In this document: positions 50,713 through 60,231 of the stretch, piece after piece | How positions within the stretch are numbered: the stretch's first letter is position 1 | Layout of the letters: each line of letters begins with the position of its first letter | Assembly: GCF_000237825.1 (NCBI RefSeq) | Contig: NZ_CM001377.1 | Span: forward strand, 1,612,001 to 1,676,000 | Reading direction: 5' to 3' | DNA length: 64,000 bases | From: Thermanaerovibrio velox DSM 12556 | GTDB taxonomy: Bacteria > Synergistota > Synergistia > Synergistales > Synergistaceae | The notes under the pieces: generated by a model | Told to the model about the DNA's origin: nothing | What the model saw: the letters and a program-made list of their open reading frames with translations, nothing else | The model's database searches: none | Translations under genes and position numbers: made by a program

Positions 50713-52464
50713 TTGAATTCTCTAGCTTCCAGTGAACAGCTCACCGTTAAAGGACTGCCCATTTCCCCGGGCTTGGCAAAAGGGGTCATCCTGAGGATCC
50801 ACCAAAGGCCCTTCCAACAGACCGGCGCTCCTCAGGTCAACTCCGAGTACGACAAGCAGCGCTTCCGGGAGGCCCAGGAGAAGGCCATCGAACAGCTAAA
50901 GGCCCTGGCGGACTCCACCAAGGCCACCTTGGGACCTGAGAAGGCCGCCATCTTCGACGCCCACCAGCTCATGATCCAAGACCCCATGCTTGTGGACGCC
51001 ATACTGGCCGCCATAATGCAGGGCCAGTGCCTGGAGGACGCGGTGGTGGAGGCCACACTCTCCATAAAGGCCCAGTTCGACGCCCTGGACGACCCCTACT
51101 TCAAGGAACGGGCGGCGGACATCCTGGACATCGGCCAGAGGCTCTTCAGGATAATCACCGGCGGAGAGGACATAAGCCAGATCGATGACAAACAGGACTA
51201 CGTAATAGTCACCGACGAGCTGGCCCCCTCCGATGCGGCGGTGCTGGGCATAAAACGAAACGTCAAGGGAGTCGTCACCGCCCAGGGAGGCCCCACCAGC
51301 CACTCCGCCATACTCCTCAAGGCCCTGGAGATACCGGCGGTCTCGGGGATACCCATGGACGACAGCTTCCAAAGGGGCAACACCATCCTGGTGGACGGGG
51401 TGGGCGGAGAGGTCATCCTGTTCCCCTCCCGCGAGGTGGAGGAGGCCTTCGACAGGCGCATCAAGGCCCAGGAGGAAACCCGCCTCAGGCTCAAGGAACT
51501 GAAGGGGAAGCCCAGCGTCACCAAGGACGGCATATCCGTCCTCCTCTTCGGCAACATCGCCTCCCCAAAGGACACCCAAAAGGTGCTTAACTTCGGCGGC
51601 ACCGGGGTGGGACTCTTCCGGACCGAGTTCCTGTTCATGGGACGCTCGGACTCCCCCTCCGAAGAGGAGCAGTTCCAGGCCTACAGCGAGGCCCTTAAGT
51701 CCATGGCTCCACACCCGGTCATAATCCGGACCCTGGACGCCGGGGGCGATAAAGACGTGCCCTACATAAAGGGCCTGGTGGGAGAAGAGGCCAACCCGTT
51801 CCTGGGGCTTAGGGCCATAAGGATCTGCATGGAGTACCGGGAGATCTTCATGACCCAACTGCGGGCCCTGGCCAGGGCCTCCGCCTTCGGAAACCTCAAG
51901 ATAATGCTACCCATGGTCACAAGCCTCTGGGAGATAAGGACCGCCAGGGCCATGCTGGCGGAGGCGGTGCTCAGCGTAAAGGACGCGGGACATAAGGTGG
52001 CGGAAAACATCGATCTCGGCATAATGATAGAGGTCCCCGCCGCCGCCGCCTCAGCCCACGTACTGGCCAAAGAGGTGGACTTCTTCTCCGTGGGGACCAA
52101 CGACCTCGTCCAGTACACCCTGGCGGTGGACCGGCAGAACCCAAGGCTCCTCCAATGGTACGAACCGTTCCACCCGGCGGTCATAGCCCTCCTGGAGAAC
52201 ACCGCAAGGGCCGCCCACGAGGCTAACATAGAGCTCGGCATGTGCGGGGAGATGGCGGGAGACCCACTGGCATTGCCCCTGTTGGTCGCCCTGGGCTTCC
52301 ACGAACTCTCCATGTCCGCCCCTCGAATACCTTGGATACAGGACTACCTCATGCGGCTCACCAAGGACCGCTGCCTGGAGCTGTTCCAAAAGGTCCGCTC
52401 CATGGACTCCGGCTCATCCATAAGAGAGGAGCTCACCCGCTTCATGGAGGAACACCAGGGGTGA
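50713..52464 (+). CDS. ptsI: Phosphoenolpyruvate-protein phosphotransferase (PTS enzyme I)
   Basis: 583 residues from TTG 50713. N-terminal KGLPISPGLAKGV; the phospho-accepting His197 in TAQGGPTSHSAILLKAL; C-terminal PEP-binding barrel with FRTEFLFMGRSDSPSEEEQF, LDAGGDKDVPYIKG, NPFLGLRAIRICMEYREIF, VGTNDLVQYTLAVDR and the Cys in LGMCGEMAGDP. It moves phosphate from PEP to HPr. No HPr or EII genes are near, so it may serve a PTS encoded elsewhere or a regulatory phosphorelay. Confidence 0.95.
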   Translation: MNSLASSEQLTVKGLPISPGLAKGVILRIHQRPFQQTGAPQVNSEYDKQRFREAQEKAIEQLKALADSTKATLGPEKAAIFDAHQLMIQDPMLVDAILAAIMQGQCLEDAVVEATLSIKAQFDALDDPYFKERAADILDIGQRLFRIITGGEDISQIDDKQDYVIVTDELAPSDAAVLGIKRNVKGVVTAQGGPTSHSAILLKALEIPAVSGIPMDDSFQRGNTILVDGVGGEVILFPSREVEEAFDRRIKAQEETRLRLKELKGKPSVTKDGISVLLFGNIASPKDTQKVLNFGGTGVGLFRTEFLFMGRSDSPSEEEQFQAYSEALKSMAPHPVIIRTLDAGGDKDVPYIKGLVGEEANPFLGLRAIRICMEYREIFMTQLRALARASAFGNLKIMLPMVTSLWEIRTARAMLAEAVLSVKDAGHKVAENIDLGIMIEVPAAAASAHVLAKEVDFFSVGTNDLVQYTLAVDRQNPRLLQWYEPFHPAVIALLENTARAAHEANIELGMCGEMAGDPLALPLLVALGFHELSMSAPRIPWIQDYLMRLTKDRCLELFQKVRSMDSGSSIREELTRFMEEHQG

Positions 52465-52468
52465 ACCA

Positions 52469-53257
52469 TTAAAGGGCCAAAAACCAGTCGCTCAAGAACC
52501 GGATTATCCACCCCTTCAACATGAAGGCCAGGAAGGACCCGACCCAGAGGAATGGACCGAAGGGCACCGGGTCCTTCCTGTTAATCCGCCCCTTTAGGAC
52601 CATGTAGATGGCCCAAACACCACCGATGATGACCGCAAAGTAAACCCCCAACAGGGCGCCCACGGGACCTAAGAAGGTACCAAGCCCCCCCATAAGGATG
52701 GCGTCCCCTATGCCCATGCGCCCAAACGACAACACCACGATCAGCGCAAGGGGCAAGAAACCCGCAAGACCCCCGAGGAGCGCCCACTTAAGCCCCGGCA
52801 TTCCACTCCCCAAATACCCAAAGGAAACACCGGCGACGAAGGAGGCAATGGATACCACGTCGTAGACATAGCCGCTCTCCCGATCGGTCACCCCGTGAAA
52901 CAGCCCGAAGGAGAACATGGCCATGCATGAAAGGGCCTTGATACCAGGGCCGAAGACGAAAACCGCCAAGCCGAACGCAAGGGCGGTGAAGGCCTCGTAG
53001 AAGAGGTACTCCTTGGGGATCTTGTCCCCGCAGGTCCTGCAGCGGCCCCTGAACCACAGGAACGACAAGACCGGGATCAGATCCCAAGTGCCAAGCTGCC
53101 TACCACAGGACTCGCAGCAAGACCTCTCCCGGCCCCAAAAGGGACGACCAGTGACCAGCCGATGAGCAGCGGTCTCAACGAAAGACGCAACACAAGCCCC
53201 TAAGAGAACCGCCATGAACGTCATGAGCCATTTCAATGTATCATCTGCTATACACAC
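52469..53257 (-). CDS. pilD: Prepilin peptidase / N-methyltransferase (type IV leader peptidase)
   Basis: About 262 residues from GTG 53257 (AGGTGG before; start uncertain, GTG 53272 or ATG 53224 also possible). Several TM helices. The methylase-linked Cys pairs are present: CCESCGRQLGTWDLIPVLSF and RCRTCGDKIP. The catalytic Asp residues are in GVTDRESGYVYD and GRMGIGDAILMGG. It cleaves and methylates type IV prepilins or type II secretion pseudopilins. Ends five bases from the convergent ptsI stop. Confidence 0.9.
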   Translation of the reverse strand: MCIADDTLKWLMTFMAVLLGACVASFVETAAHRLVTGRPFWGRERSCCESCGRQLGTWDLIPVLSFLWFRGRCRTCGDKIPKEYLFYEAFTALAFGLAVFVFGPGIKALSCMAMFSFGLFHGVTDRESGYVYDVVSIASFVAGVSFGYLGSGMPGLKWALLGGLAGFLPLALIVVLSFGRMGIGDAILMGGLGTFLGPVGALLGVYFAVIIGGVWAIYMVLKGRINRKDPVPFGPFLWVGSFLAFMLKGWIIRFLSDWFLAL

Positions 53258-53292
53258 CTTAAACCACCTCACACCAAGGGGAGGATGAGAGA

Positions 53293-53481
53293 ATGCCCAT
53301 AGTGGAGATCCATATGCTCCAGGGTAGGGACCTCAAGGCCAAACAGGAACTGGTTCAGCGGGTGACCGATGCGGTCTGCGTCTCCCTAGGCGTCCAAAGG
53401 GAACAGGTCCGCATAATCATAAGGGAGATGAAGGATGAGGACTACGCCGCAGGAGGCGTCCTCTGGTCAGAGAGGACCTAG
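53293..53481 (+). CDS. 4-oxalocrotonate tautomerase family protein
   Basis: 62 residues, PIVEIHMLQGRDLKAKQEL with the catalytic Pro right after the initiator Met, then VTDAVCVSLGV and VRIIIREMKDEDYAAGGVLW. Length and text fit the 4-OT family. Substrate unknown. Its TAG stop is shared with the convergent lpxL stop inside a CTAG tetranucleotide. Confidence 0.88.
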   Translation: MPIVEIHMLQGRDLKAKQELVQRVTDAVCVSLGVQREQVRIIIREMKDEDYAAGGVLWSERT

Positions 53482-54353
53482 AGGCCCACAGGGCGGTCCC
53501 GCATTGCCTCCCGGAAACGGCGGTGATGCCAAAACCACTGCTCCGGATGACGCCTTATGGCCCCCTCAAGGGCCCGGTTCACCGCCTCCACCCCAAGGGC
53601 TATGCGGGACTCCTTATCCCCGCTCTCGTCCCACTCAACCGGGCTGAACCTAAGACGATGCCTAAAAGGCCCCTCCCTCCAGGCCTCAAGAAGGACCACC
53701 GGCATCCCCGTTAGGTACCGGAAGACCGAGGGACCCTTCACGGTGGAGGTTACAAGCCCGAAGAACTCCGCGGGCATGCCCTCAGCGCCCCCGTGTTGGT
53801 CCGCCAACACCCCCAGCACCGCACCGCCCTTAAGGGCCTTCACCGCCCGGGTCATGCTATCCCCCTTGGGGATGGTCCTCACTCCACCTCTAAGTCGGAA
53901 CTCCTCCAACATGCCCGCCTGCCTTCCGTCATCCGGGGGACGGACTATGGGCATCAGCGGATATCCCGACTGGGCCAGCCAGAAAGCCGCAAGCTCCCAG
54001 TTGCCCAGGTGCCCGGTCACCAGGATGACCCCGCGTCCCTCCCCAATGGGCCCATCAAGCTCCTCCAAACCCTCCGCGGACACAACCCACTCAAGGGCCA
54101 GATCGGGGCGCACGTTCAGCGCAAGGCACTCCACCAGCGACCACGCCAGGTGATCCACCCCCCGGCGGTACAGATCCCTAACCTCAAGGTCCGAAAGCCC
54201 CCCCATGGCCAGGGCAATGTTCCGCCGGGCCACCTTCCCCCGTAGATCCAGGGCAATCGCAAGCCCCCTCACCACCCGCTGCATAACAAAGGCAACGGGA
54301 GACAAGAGGGCCCCCCTGCCGAGGGCCCTCAAAACCCACTCCGAAAAGGTCAC
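53478..54353 (-). CDS. lpxL: Lipid A biosynthesis lauroyl/myristoyl acyltransferase (LpxL/HtrB family)
   Basis: 291 residues. HX4E acyltransferase motif in LVTGHLGNWELAAFWL; KVARRNIALAMGGLSD near the N-terminus; VLADQHGGAEGMPAEFFG and, near the C-terminus, HPEQWFWHHRRFRE. It adds a secondary acyl chain to lipid A at the inner membrane. This supports a cell with an LPS outer membrane. GTG 54353 behind GGAGGGG, three bases after tyrS. Confidence 0.9.
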   Translation of the reverse strand: MTFSEWVLRALGRGALLSPVAFVMQRVVRGLAIALDLRGKVARRNIALAMGGLSDLEVRDLYRRGVDHLAWSLVECLALNVRPDLALEWVVSAEGLEELDGPIGEGRGVILVTGHLGNWELAAFWLAQSGYPLMPIVRPPDDGRQAGMLEEFRLRGGVRTIPKGDSMTRAVKALKGGAVLGVLADQHGGAEGMPAEFFGLVTSTVKGPSVFRYLTGMPVVLLEAWREGPFRHRLRFSPVEWDESGDKESRIALGVEAVNRALEGAIRRHPEQWFWHHRRFREAMRDRPVGL

Positions 54354-54355
54354 CC

Positions 54356-55645
54356 CTAACCCCTCCGGATCACCAGATGGTACTTCTTCTTCCCCAGCCG
54401 GAAGATCACGTACCTGCCAAAGAGCACGTCCCTATCCTCCAGGCGGTGTTCCTCCTGGATCCTCCGGCCGTTAACGTAGACCCCGCCGCCCTTCAGAAGA
54501 CGCCGGGCCTCCCCCTTGGAGGCACACACCCCGGAAAGGGCCATGAGGTCCACCATGGAGTCCCCCACCGACATGTCCGCCAAAGACGTGGGGATCTCCC
54601 CCTCCAACACCTTAACGGTCTCCAGGTCCGCGGAGCTGAAATCACAGTCCCCGAAGAGGATCTCGCTGGTTCGGGCCACCCGCTCCGCCACCAAGGAGCC
54701 GTGCACCCTGCGGGTCATGTCCATGGCAAGCATCCGCTGAGCAACCCGCTTCTCCGGGGACCTCATGTGCTGCTCCAGCACGTGGTCTATCTCCTCCTCG
54801 TCGAGGAAGGTGTACATCCGGAATAGCCTGGCCAGGGAATCGTCCTCCACGTTCATCCAGAACTGGTAGAACTTGTACGGGGAGGTCCTCTTGGGGGACA
54901 GATACACCGCCCCCTCCTCGGACTTGCCGAACTTCTGCCCCGTGGAGGTGAGGAGAAGCGGGAACGTGAAGCCGTAGGCCTGGCCACCCTCCTTCTTGCG
55001 GATCAGGTCAACCCCCGCCAGGATGTTGCCCTGCTGGTCGTTGCCCCCCATCTGGAGCTTGCAGCCGTACGTCCTGTACAGGTGCCAGAAGTCAAAGGCC
55101 TGAAGCAGCATGTAGGACATCTCCGTGTAGGTTATGGACTTGTCCGGGTCCTCCAGGCGGCTCCTTATGTACTCCCGGCTTATCATGTAGTTCACGGTGA
55201 AGAACTTCCCCGTGTCCCTCAAAAATCCGATCAGGGTCTGTTCCTTGAGCCAGTCGTAGTTGTTAACTATAAGCGCCCCGTTGGGAGACCGGTCGAAGTC
55301 CAGGAACAGGGCAAGCTGCTCCCGGATGCACTCCATGTTGTGAACCACCTGATCCTGGGTCAGCAGCGGCCGCTCCTTGCTCTTCCCGGAGGGATCCCCT
55401 ATGAGACCGGTGCCCCCTCCCACTATCGCCAGGGGCCGATGCCCCAGGCGCTGCAGCCAAGCAAGCCCCATTATGGGCACCATGTTACCCACGTGAAGGC
55501 TGTCCGCCGAAGGATCAAATCCCACGTACCCGGTCACCATCTGGGACTCAAACAGCCCCTTAAGACCCTCCGGAGCGCTGCACCACTCCACCAAACCCCT
55601 CCGGCTCAGCACGTCGAAGGGGTTCGCCCTACCCGCATCACTCAT
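54356..55645 (-). CDS. tyrS: Tyrosyl-tRNA synthetase
   Basis: 429 residues. YVGFDPSADSLHVGNMVPIM (HIGH-like HVGN), GGGTGLIGDPSGKSKERP, QMGGNDQQGNILAGVDLI and the KMSKS loop as KFGKSEEGAVYL. C-terminal S4 RNA-binding domain: CASKGEARRLLKGGGVYVNG. Full length for the bacterial TyrRS. Catalyses tyrosine charging of tRNA-Tyr. Confidence 0.96.
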   Translation of the reverse strand: MSDAGRANPFDVLSRRGLVEWCSAPEGLKGLFESQMVTGYVGFDPSADSLHVGNMVPIMGLAWLQRLGHRPLAIVGGGTGLIGDPSGKSKERPLLTQDQVVHNMECIREQLALFLDFDRSPNGALIVNNYDWLKEQTLIGFLRDTGKFFTVNYMISREYIRSRLEDPDKSITYTEMSYMLLQAFDFWHLYRTYGCKLQMGGNDQQGNILAGVDLIRKKEGGQAYGFTFPLLLTSTGQKFGKSEEGAVYLSPKRTSPYKFYQFWMNVEDDSLARLFRMYTFLDEEEIDHVLEQHMRSPEKRVAQRMLAMDMTRRVHGSLVAERVARTSEILFGDCDFSSADLETVKVLEGEIPTSLADMSVGDSMVDLMALSGVCASKGEARRLLKGGGVYVNGRRIQEEHRLEDRDVLFGRYVIFRLGKKKYHLVIRRG

Positions 55646-55663
55646 ATCCCAATACCTCCCCGT

Positions 55664-57133
55664 CTATCGCTTTGGGGGATTGTACCACTCCATCCTCCCA
55701 GATTCCGCATCCTGGAAAACCAACAGCACCGGGCTCATGGAGGACAGGACGGACCGCACATCCCCACTAGCCTTATCGGAGAACGGGTTATCGTCATCCA
55801 ACCCGAGCATGCCCATTATCCCCATGACGTCTCCAACCGCCTGGGCCAGCTCCGGCAGGTTAGCGTACACCCAACCCCGGTTCGGCCCCATGAGACCCTC
55901 GGGAAGTGCGTTCCTAGACTCCCTTATGGTGTTCGGGGATATGAGCCCCAGCTCCGCCTCCTCACCGTTAGAAGCGGCAACCATGGAGAAGGGCAGCTTC
56001 GTGTATCCCCCGCTCTGGTACCCGCTCATGGGCTGGGCGGCAGCCCCGAGGAGCAGCTTCTCCCATACCCCCTTGGCCAGCTCCTCCCCCGCCTTACCGG
56101 AGGAGGGAAAGCTCAGGAGCAAACCGGGCATCTCAAGCCAGAGAAGCTCGGTCCTTCCCCCAAGGCTCAGCACCACCGGGCTGGAGACTATAGAACCCTT
56201 GCCCTCGGGACTCAAACCAAGGGAGTCAAGCCAACGGCCTATGGAGTCCATGAAGGGGACCTCCTGGGCCTTGCCGTCCCTCACCTTGAAACCCATGGCC
56301 AAGGCCACCGGAGAGGCCACCCGGAAGTTGAGGGCCGACCAATCCGCCCGGTCCAGGGATTCCAACAGGGCCATCTTCGTCCCCCGAAGGCGCCACCGGG
56401 CCTCCCCGGCGGGGACGAAATCCCCCTCACCATCCCCCTTAAGACGGCGGAACGCCGCCTCCAGGGTCATCTCCCCCCCATCGGAGCTGTACGTCTCAAC
56501 AAGACGGCCCCCGTCCCCAACTGCCAGGTGCCCCCCCCAGGAGGGCTCCAAATCCCATCCCCCCAAGAGATGCTCTCCCTCCCCGGAGGACAACCGCAGC
56601 ATCCCCTCAAGACCCTCCCGGGTTGAGGAGAAGAACAACGTCCCCTCCCGATAGGCCATGAAACCCATCTCCTCCCCAGAAGGGGACGACACCGCAAAGA
56701 CCCCATCCCCCGTGGTGGCCGCGCCGTAATCCTTAAGCAAAAGCCCCTCCGGGACCCTACCCCCCTTTAAGACCTCGTCCCCACCGGTTAGCCGGGCGGC
56801 AAAGCTCACCTCCCCATCCGGAGCAACCCTCTGCAGCAGGGCAAAACGATCCACAAGATCCGGGGAGAAGGGCAGCCCCTTGGGAGCAAGGGGCGACAGG
56901 ACCGAGGAGAAGGACATCACCACCCCCAGGTCCTCCCTACCCCCCTCAAGACAAAACCAAGGCACCCCCTGCACCTTGGGCATGAAACGAACCAGCTGGG
57001 TCCTGCCCACCGCACCAAAGACTATCCAGTAGGCAACAGCTCCCAACAGGATAACCATGGCCAACCCGGCCAAAAGATGAAGACCCGCGGACAACCGGGA
57101 CTTCAGCGCCCCTTTAATCGCCTTAAACTCCAA
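55664..57133 (-). CDS. Hypothetical membrane-anchored protein, large exported domain
   Basis: 489 residues from TTG 57133 (GGAGG nine bases before). One TM helix near residues 18-40 (LHLLAGLAMVILLGAVAYW) with basic residues before it, so the remaining ~440 residues should face the periplasm. They are rich in Gly, Leu and beta-type strands (GYVAY-like repeats such as GEEMGFMAYREGTLFFSS, MLALDDD-type near the end). It vaguely recalls DUF3352-type proteins, but I cannot assign a family. Follows tyrS upstream by 18 bases; no functional link seen. Confidence 0.65.
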   Translation of the reverse strand: MEFKAIKGALKSRLSAGLHLLAGLAMVILLGAVAYWIVFGAVGRTQLVRFMPKVQGVPWFCLEGGREDLGVVMSFSSVLSPLAPKGLPFSPDLVDRFALLQRVAPDGEVSFAARLTGGDEVLKGGRVPEGLLLKDYGAATTGDGVFAVSSPSGEEMGFMAYREGTLFFSSTREGLEGMLRLSSGEGEHLLGGWDLEPSWGGHLAVGDGGRLVETYSSDGGEMTLEAAFRRLKGDGEGDFVPAGEARWRLRGTKMALLESLDRADWSALNFRVASPVALAMGFKVRDGKAQEVPFMDSIGRWLDSLGLSPEGKGSIVSSPVVLSLGGRTELLWLEMPGLLLSFPSSGKAGEELAKGVWEKLLLGAAAQPMSGYQSGGYTKLPFSMVAASNGEEAELGLISPNTIRESRNALPEGLMGPNRGWVYANLPELAQAVGDVMGIMGMLGLDDDNPFSDKASGDVRSVLSSMSPVLLVFQDAESGRMEWYNPPKR

Positions 57134-57200
57134 GGCCTCATACCTCCATTATCTATCAAACAAAAACGTCAGCCTACGACCAAAAGCGCAGGAGAAGGGG

Positions 57201-58802
57201 CTAGCGCATCCTCTCAACGGTCTTAAGAAGGGTCCTGGAGGACTCTATTAGGGGGATCGCGTCCTTGGGCACCTCACCCTCGGACAGCTTGTCCCTCAAA
57301 CCCACCGAGAGGGAGGCTATCTCCGCCAAGGCCTCCAGGACCTCGTCCCTCCGACTCCTCTGGAACGGCACCAGCGGCATCACCTCCGGTACGACCTCCA
57401 CGTCCGCCTTCCGCAGGTTTATCTCCTCGCCGCGCCTTGGGACTATGGCCCGGTACCCCATCTCCCCAAGGGACCTCGCCAAGGCCTCAGAGGACTTGGG
57501 CTCCCCATGGGTGACTATGAAAAGCGGCCCCGACTCGAAGTGCCCCGCCCAGGTCAAGAGATCCCTCTTATCCCCGTGGGCGGAGAACCCGTTCACCGTG
57601 TGGATCTTGGCCTGAACGCTTACCTCCTCCCCGGCTATCTTGAGGACCTTCTCACCCTCCACCAGGCGCCTCCCCAGGGTGCCCTTGGCCTGGTAACCCA
57701 CTATGATCACATGACACGACGGCTGCCAGAGGTTGTTCTTCAGATGGTGCACTATCCTGCCACCGGTACACATGCCGCTACCCGCCATGACCACCGCATG
57801 GGACATCTGGTTTATGGACCGGCTGTCATCCACCGACGCCACGTGCCTCAAGTTCCTGGGGGAGAACGGGTCGTCCCCTCCCCTTATCATGGCCTGGAGC
57901 TCCTGGGACAGCATCTCCGGGTGGGCTCTGTATATGTCCGTGGCCCTCATACCCATGGGGGAATCGAAGAATATGGGAACCGAGTTGGCCTGGGGATAGG
58001 CCCTCTGAAACAGGTTCAGCTCGTAAAGCACCCGCTGGGCCCGGTCCACCACGAACGTGGGGATCAAAACCTTCCCCCGGGCGCTCAGGGCCTCGGATAT
58101 TATGGCCCTGAACTCCTCCCGGGTGCTCTCGTTGTCCTTGTGCAGACGATCCCCGTAGGTGGACTCTATCACCACGAAGTCCGCATCCTCTATGATCGAG
58201 GGGCTCTTCTCCATCACGGTCTTCATGGGACCCAGATCCCCAGAGAACACCAGCTTCACGTCCCTTGAGGGACCAAGCCACACCTCTATCATGGCGCTGC
58301 CCAGTATGTGCCCCGCATCCCTGAAGCGGACCTGGAACCCCGCATCAAGGTGCATGACCTCGTCGTAGGACACGGGCCTCAAGAGCCTCACGGCCCTATC
58401 CACGTCGTCATCATCGTAAAGAGGCTCCACCGGCGGAAGCCCCTTCCTGATGTTCTTCCTAGTCCGCCACTCCGCCTCCTCCCTCATGAGGTGCGCCGAG
58501 TCCCGCCAGAGCACATCGCAGAACTCCACCGTGGCGGAGGTGGCGAATACCGGCCCCTTGAAACCCTGCTTGCTAAGCAGGGGTATCAGCCCACTGTGAT
58601 CCATGTGGGCATGGGTCAGCAGAACCGCATCTATGTTCGCGGGATTGAAGGGGAAATACCCCCCCTTGGACGACTTGGACAGGTCCTCATCGTCCTTACC
58701 CTGGTGGATGCCGCAATCCACCAGGACCCGGTAATCATCGGTCTCAAGAAGGTAACAGGACCCGGTCACCTCACCAGCAGCCCCAAGAAATTTTAGGTTC
58801 AC
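57201..58802 (-). CDS. Metallo-beta-lactamase/beta-CASP RNA-processing exonuclease
   Basis: 533 residues from GTG 58802 (GGGAGGGGG upstream). Begins NLKFLGAAGEVTGSCYLLE; metal site LLTHAHMDHSGLIP; FRDAGHILGSAMIEVW; the beta-CASP motifs VVIESTYGDRLH, FFDSPMGMRATDIY and VIIVGYQAKGTLGRRLVEG, and HTVNGFSAHGDKRDLLTW (motif with the last His). Resembles YSH1/RNase J-like KH-less processing nucleases. Likely acts on RNA 3' ends or turnover. Confidence 0.9.
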   Translation of the reverse strand: MNLKFLGAAGEVTGSCYLLETDDYRVLVDCGIHQGKDDEDLSKSSKGGYFPFNPANIDAVLLTHAHMDHSGLIPLLSKQGFKGPVFATSATVEFCDVLWRDSAHLMREEAEWRTRKNIRKGLPPVEPLYDDDDVDRAVRLLRPVSYDEVMHLDAGFQVRFRDAGHILGSAMIEVWLGPSRDVKLVFSGDLGPMKTVMEKSPSIIEDADFVVIESTYGDRLHKDNESTREEFRAIISEALSARGKVLIPTFVVDRAQRVLYELNLFQRAYPQANSVPIFFDSPMGMRATDIYRAHPEMLSQELQAMIRGGDDPFSPRNLRHVASVDDSRSINQMSHAVVMAGSGMCTGGRIVHHLKNNLWQPSCHVIIVGYQAKGTLGRRLVEGEKVLKIAGEEVSVQAKIHTVNGFSAHGDKRDLLTWAGHFESGPLFIVTHGEPKSSEALARSLGEMGYRAIVPRRGEEINLRKADVEVVPEVMPLVPFQRSRRDEVLEALAEIASLSVGLRDKLSEGEVPKDAIPLIESSRTLLKTVERMR

Positions 58803-58863
58803 CCCAAGACCCCCTCCCAATGCTTCAACATGCAATACCCCCAGCACAGCGGGGGAGACAACG

Positions 58864-60231
58864 TCATACGCCGAACAAACAGCGAACCTCGCAACCACCG
58901 CCGGGGGACGATATGACCTGGAGCTCCGCCCCCATCAGGGCAGCCCTCTCCATCATGTTCGCAAGTCCCCGGTGACCCGATACCCTAAGGGACTTAAATT
59001 CCTTAGGCGGAACAAAACCACTACCGTCGTCCCTTATATAAAAGCAGAAAACCCCATTTTCCTCAAACGTCCCAATCTTGAAACTTCTAGCCCCCCCATG
59101 GCGGCAGCCGTTGTTAACCGCCTCCTGAACTATCCTCATTAGGGGGAGGGTCTTGTCCTCTCCAAGTTTCTCAAGGCCATGGACGTCCAGCTGGATCTCA
59201 ACCCCCCATTGGGACCTGAGCCTCAAGGCCAGCTCCTGCAAGGCCTGTTCATTCCCCAGCTCAACCCATGGAGGGGCCAGATGGTCGCAAAGCTCCCTGA
59301 GCTCCCTAACGCACTCCCGAGCCGCCTCCTCCGCCCTCCTGAGCTCCTCCGCAGCCCTGGGAACGTCGTCTATGAACCGCATGGCCAGCCTTATCCGCTG
59401 CATGAGGGCCGTTACAGTCTGCAGGGGACCGTCGTGGATCTCCCGGGAAACCCGCTCCTTCTCCTCCTCCTGCACCCTTATTAGGTCGTTAACGTAGCTC
59501 CTGTCCAGGGCGGAAGCCCTCACCGCCTCCTCCGCAAGACCCCTTATGGCGGACTTGAGCTCCTCTATCTCCCAAACCCCACCGGAAGGTCCCACCGATG
59601 GCACCTCCTCCCCAAGCCTTAAGGACAAGACCTCCTGGCTCAGACGTCTCAAGGGCGCCACCACCCAACGGCCCATGAGGAACATCCCCCCAAGGCCCAT
59701 AAGACCAAGGAACACCATGATCACCGGCCACAGCTGGGAGAACCTCACCATCGGACCCATCAGCTGCCCCCAGGGCACCGCCGCTATGACGAAAACCCCA
59801 CCGTCCACCGGAGTGACCGCCACAGTGTAGCGCTCACCGGAGCTGTCCCGGGCCTCCACCGCCTGCCCCACCGGAAGCCCCTTGACCCAAAGCTCCACCA
59901 AACCCTCGGAACCAGGGGAGCCCGCCAACACCTGCCCCTGATAGTCCACCACCGCCACGATGCCCGGAACCGTTAAATCCCTTATGAGGCGCCGCATGCC
60001 CATGAAACCCATGGGCCCCCTGTGAACCCTGAAGGGATCCGCAAGGGCAAACCTCACCCGCTCCGCCACCCCGTAGGAGAGGCTCATAACGTACGACCGG
60101 GACACGGACTCCAGGGCATCCCGGGCCTTTACGAAACCCACAAAAGCAGCCCCCACCACCGAGGCGGACATTAGGAACATGAGGCCAAAGAGGATGGGCA
60201 GAAGGGGACGGCGAAAGGTACGGAACATCAA
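58864..60231 (-). CDS. NarL-type sensor histidine kinase (HisKA_3) with Cache-like periplasmic domain
   Basis: 455 residues. Two TM helices (about 10-33 and 168-188) enclose a 130-residue periplasmic domain (VPGIVAVVDYQGQVLAGSPG, VFVIAAVPWGQ) like a single Cache. HAMP (GRWVVAPLRRLSQEVLSL) precedes HisKA_3 with the phospho-His266 in VSREIHDGPLQTVTAL. HATPase: MRIVQEAVNNGCRHGGA, IRDDGSGFVPP, GHRGLANMMERA. It pairs with the frameshifted NarL-type regulator whose stop its start overlaps by four bases. Signal unknown. Confidence 0.92.
   Translation of the reverse strand: MMFRTFRRPLLPILFGLMFLMSASVVGAAFVGFVKARDALESVSRSYVMSLSYGVAERVRFALADPFRVHRGPMGFMGMRRLIRDLTVPGIVAVVDYQGQVLAGSPGSEGLVELWVKGLPVGQAVEARDSSGERYTVAVTPVDGGVFVIAAVPWGQLMGPMVRFSQLWPVIMVFLGLMGLGGMFLMGRWVVAPLRRLSQEVLSLRLGEEVPSVGPSGGVWEIEELKSAIRGLAEEAVRASALDRSYVNDLIRVQEEEKERVSREIHDGPLQTVTALMQRIRLAMRFIDDVPRAAEELRRAEEAARECVRELRELCDHLAPPWVELGNEQALQELALRLRSQWGVEIQLDVHGLEKLGEDKTLPLMRIVQEAVNNGCRHGGARSFKIGTFEENGVFCFYIRDDGSGFVPPKEFKSLRVSGHRGLANMMERAALMGAELQVISSPGGGCEVRCLFGV

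Noticed and set aside
55082-56626. 514-residue plus-strand frame opposite tyrS and the next gene
   Set aside because: It spans two real genes on the other strand and has no recognisable domain; shadow frame.
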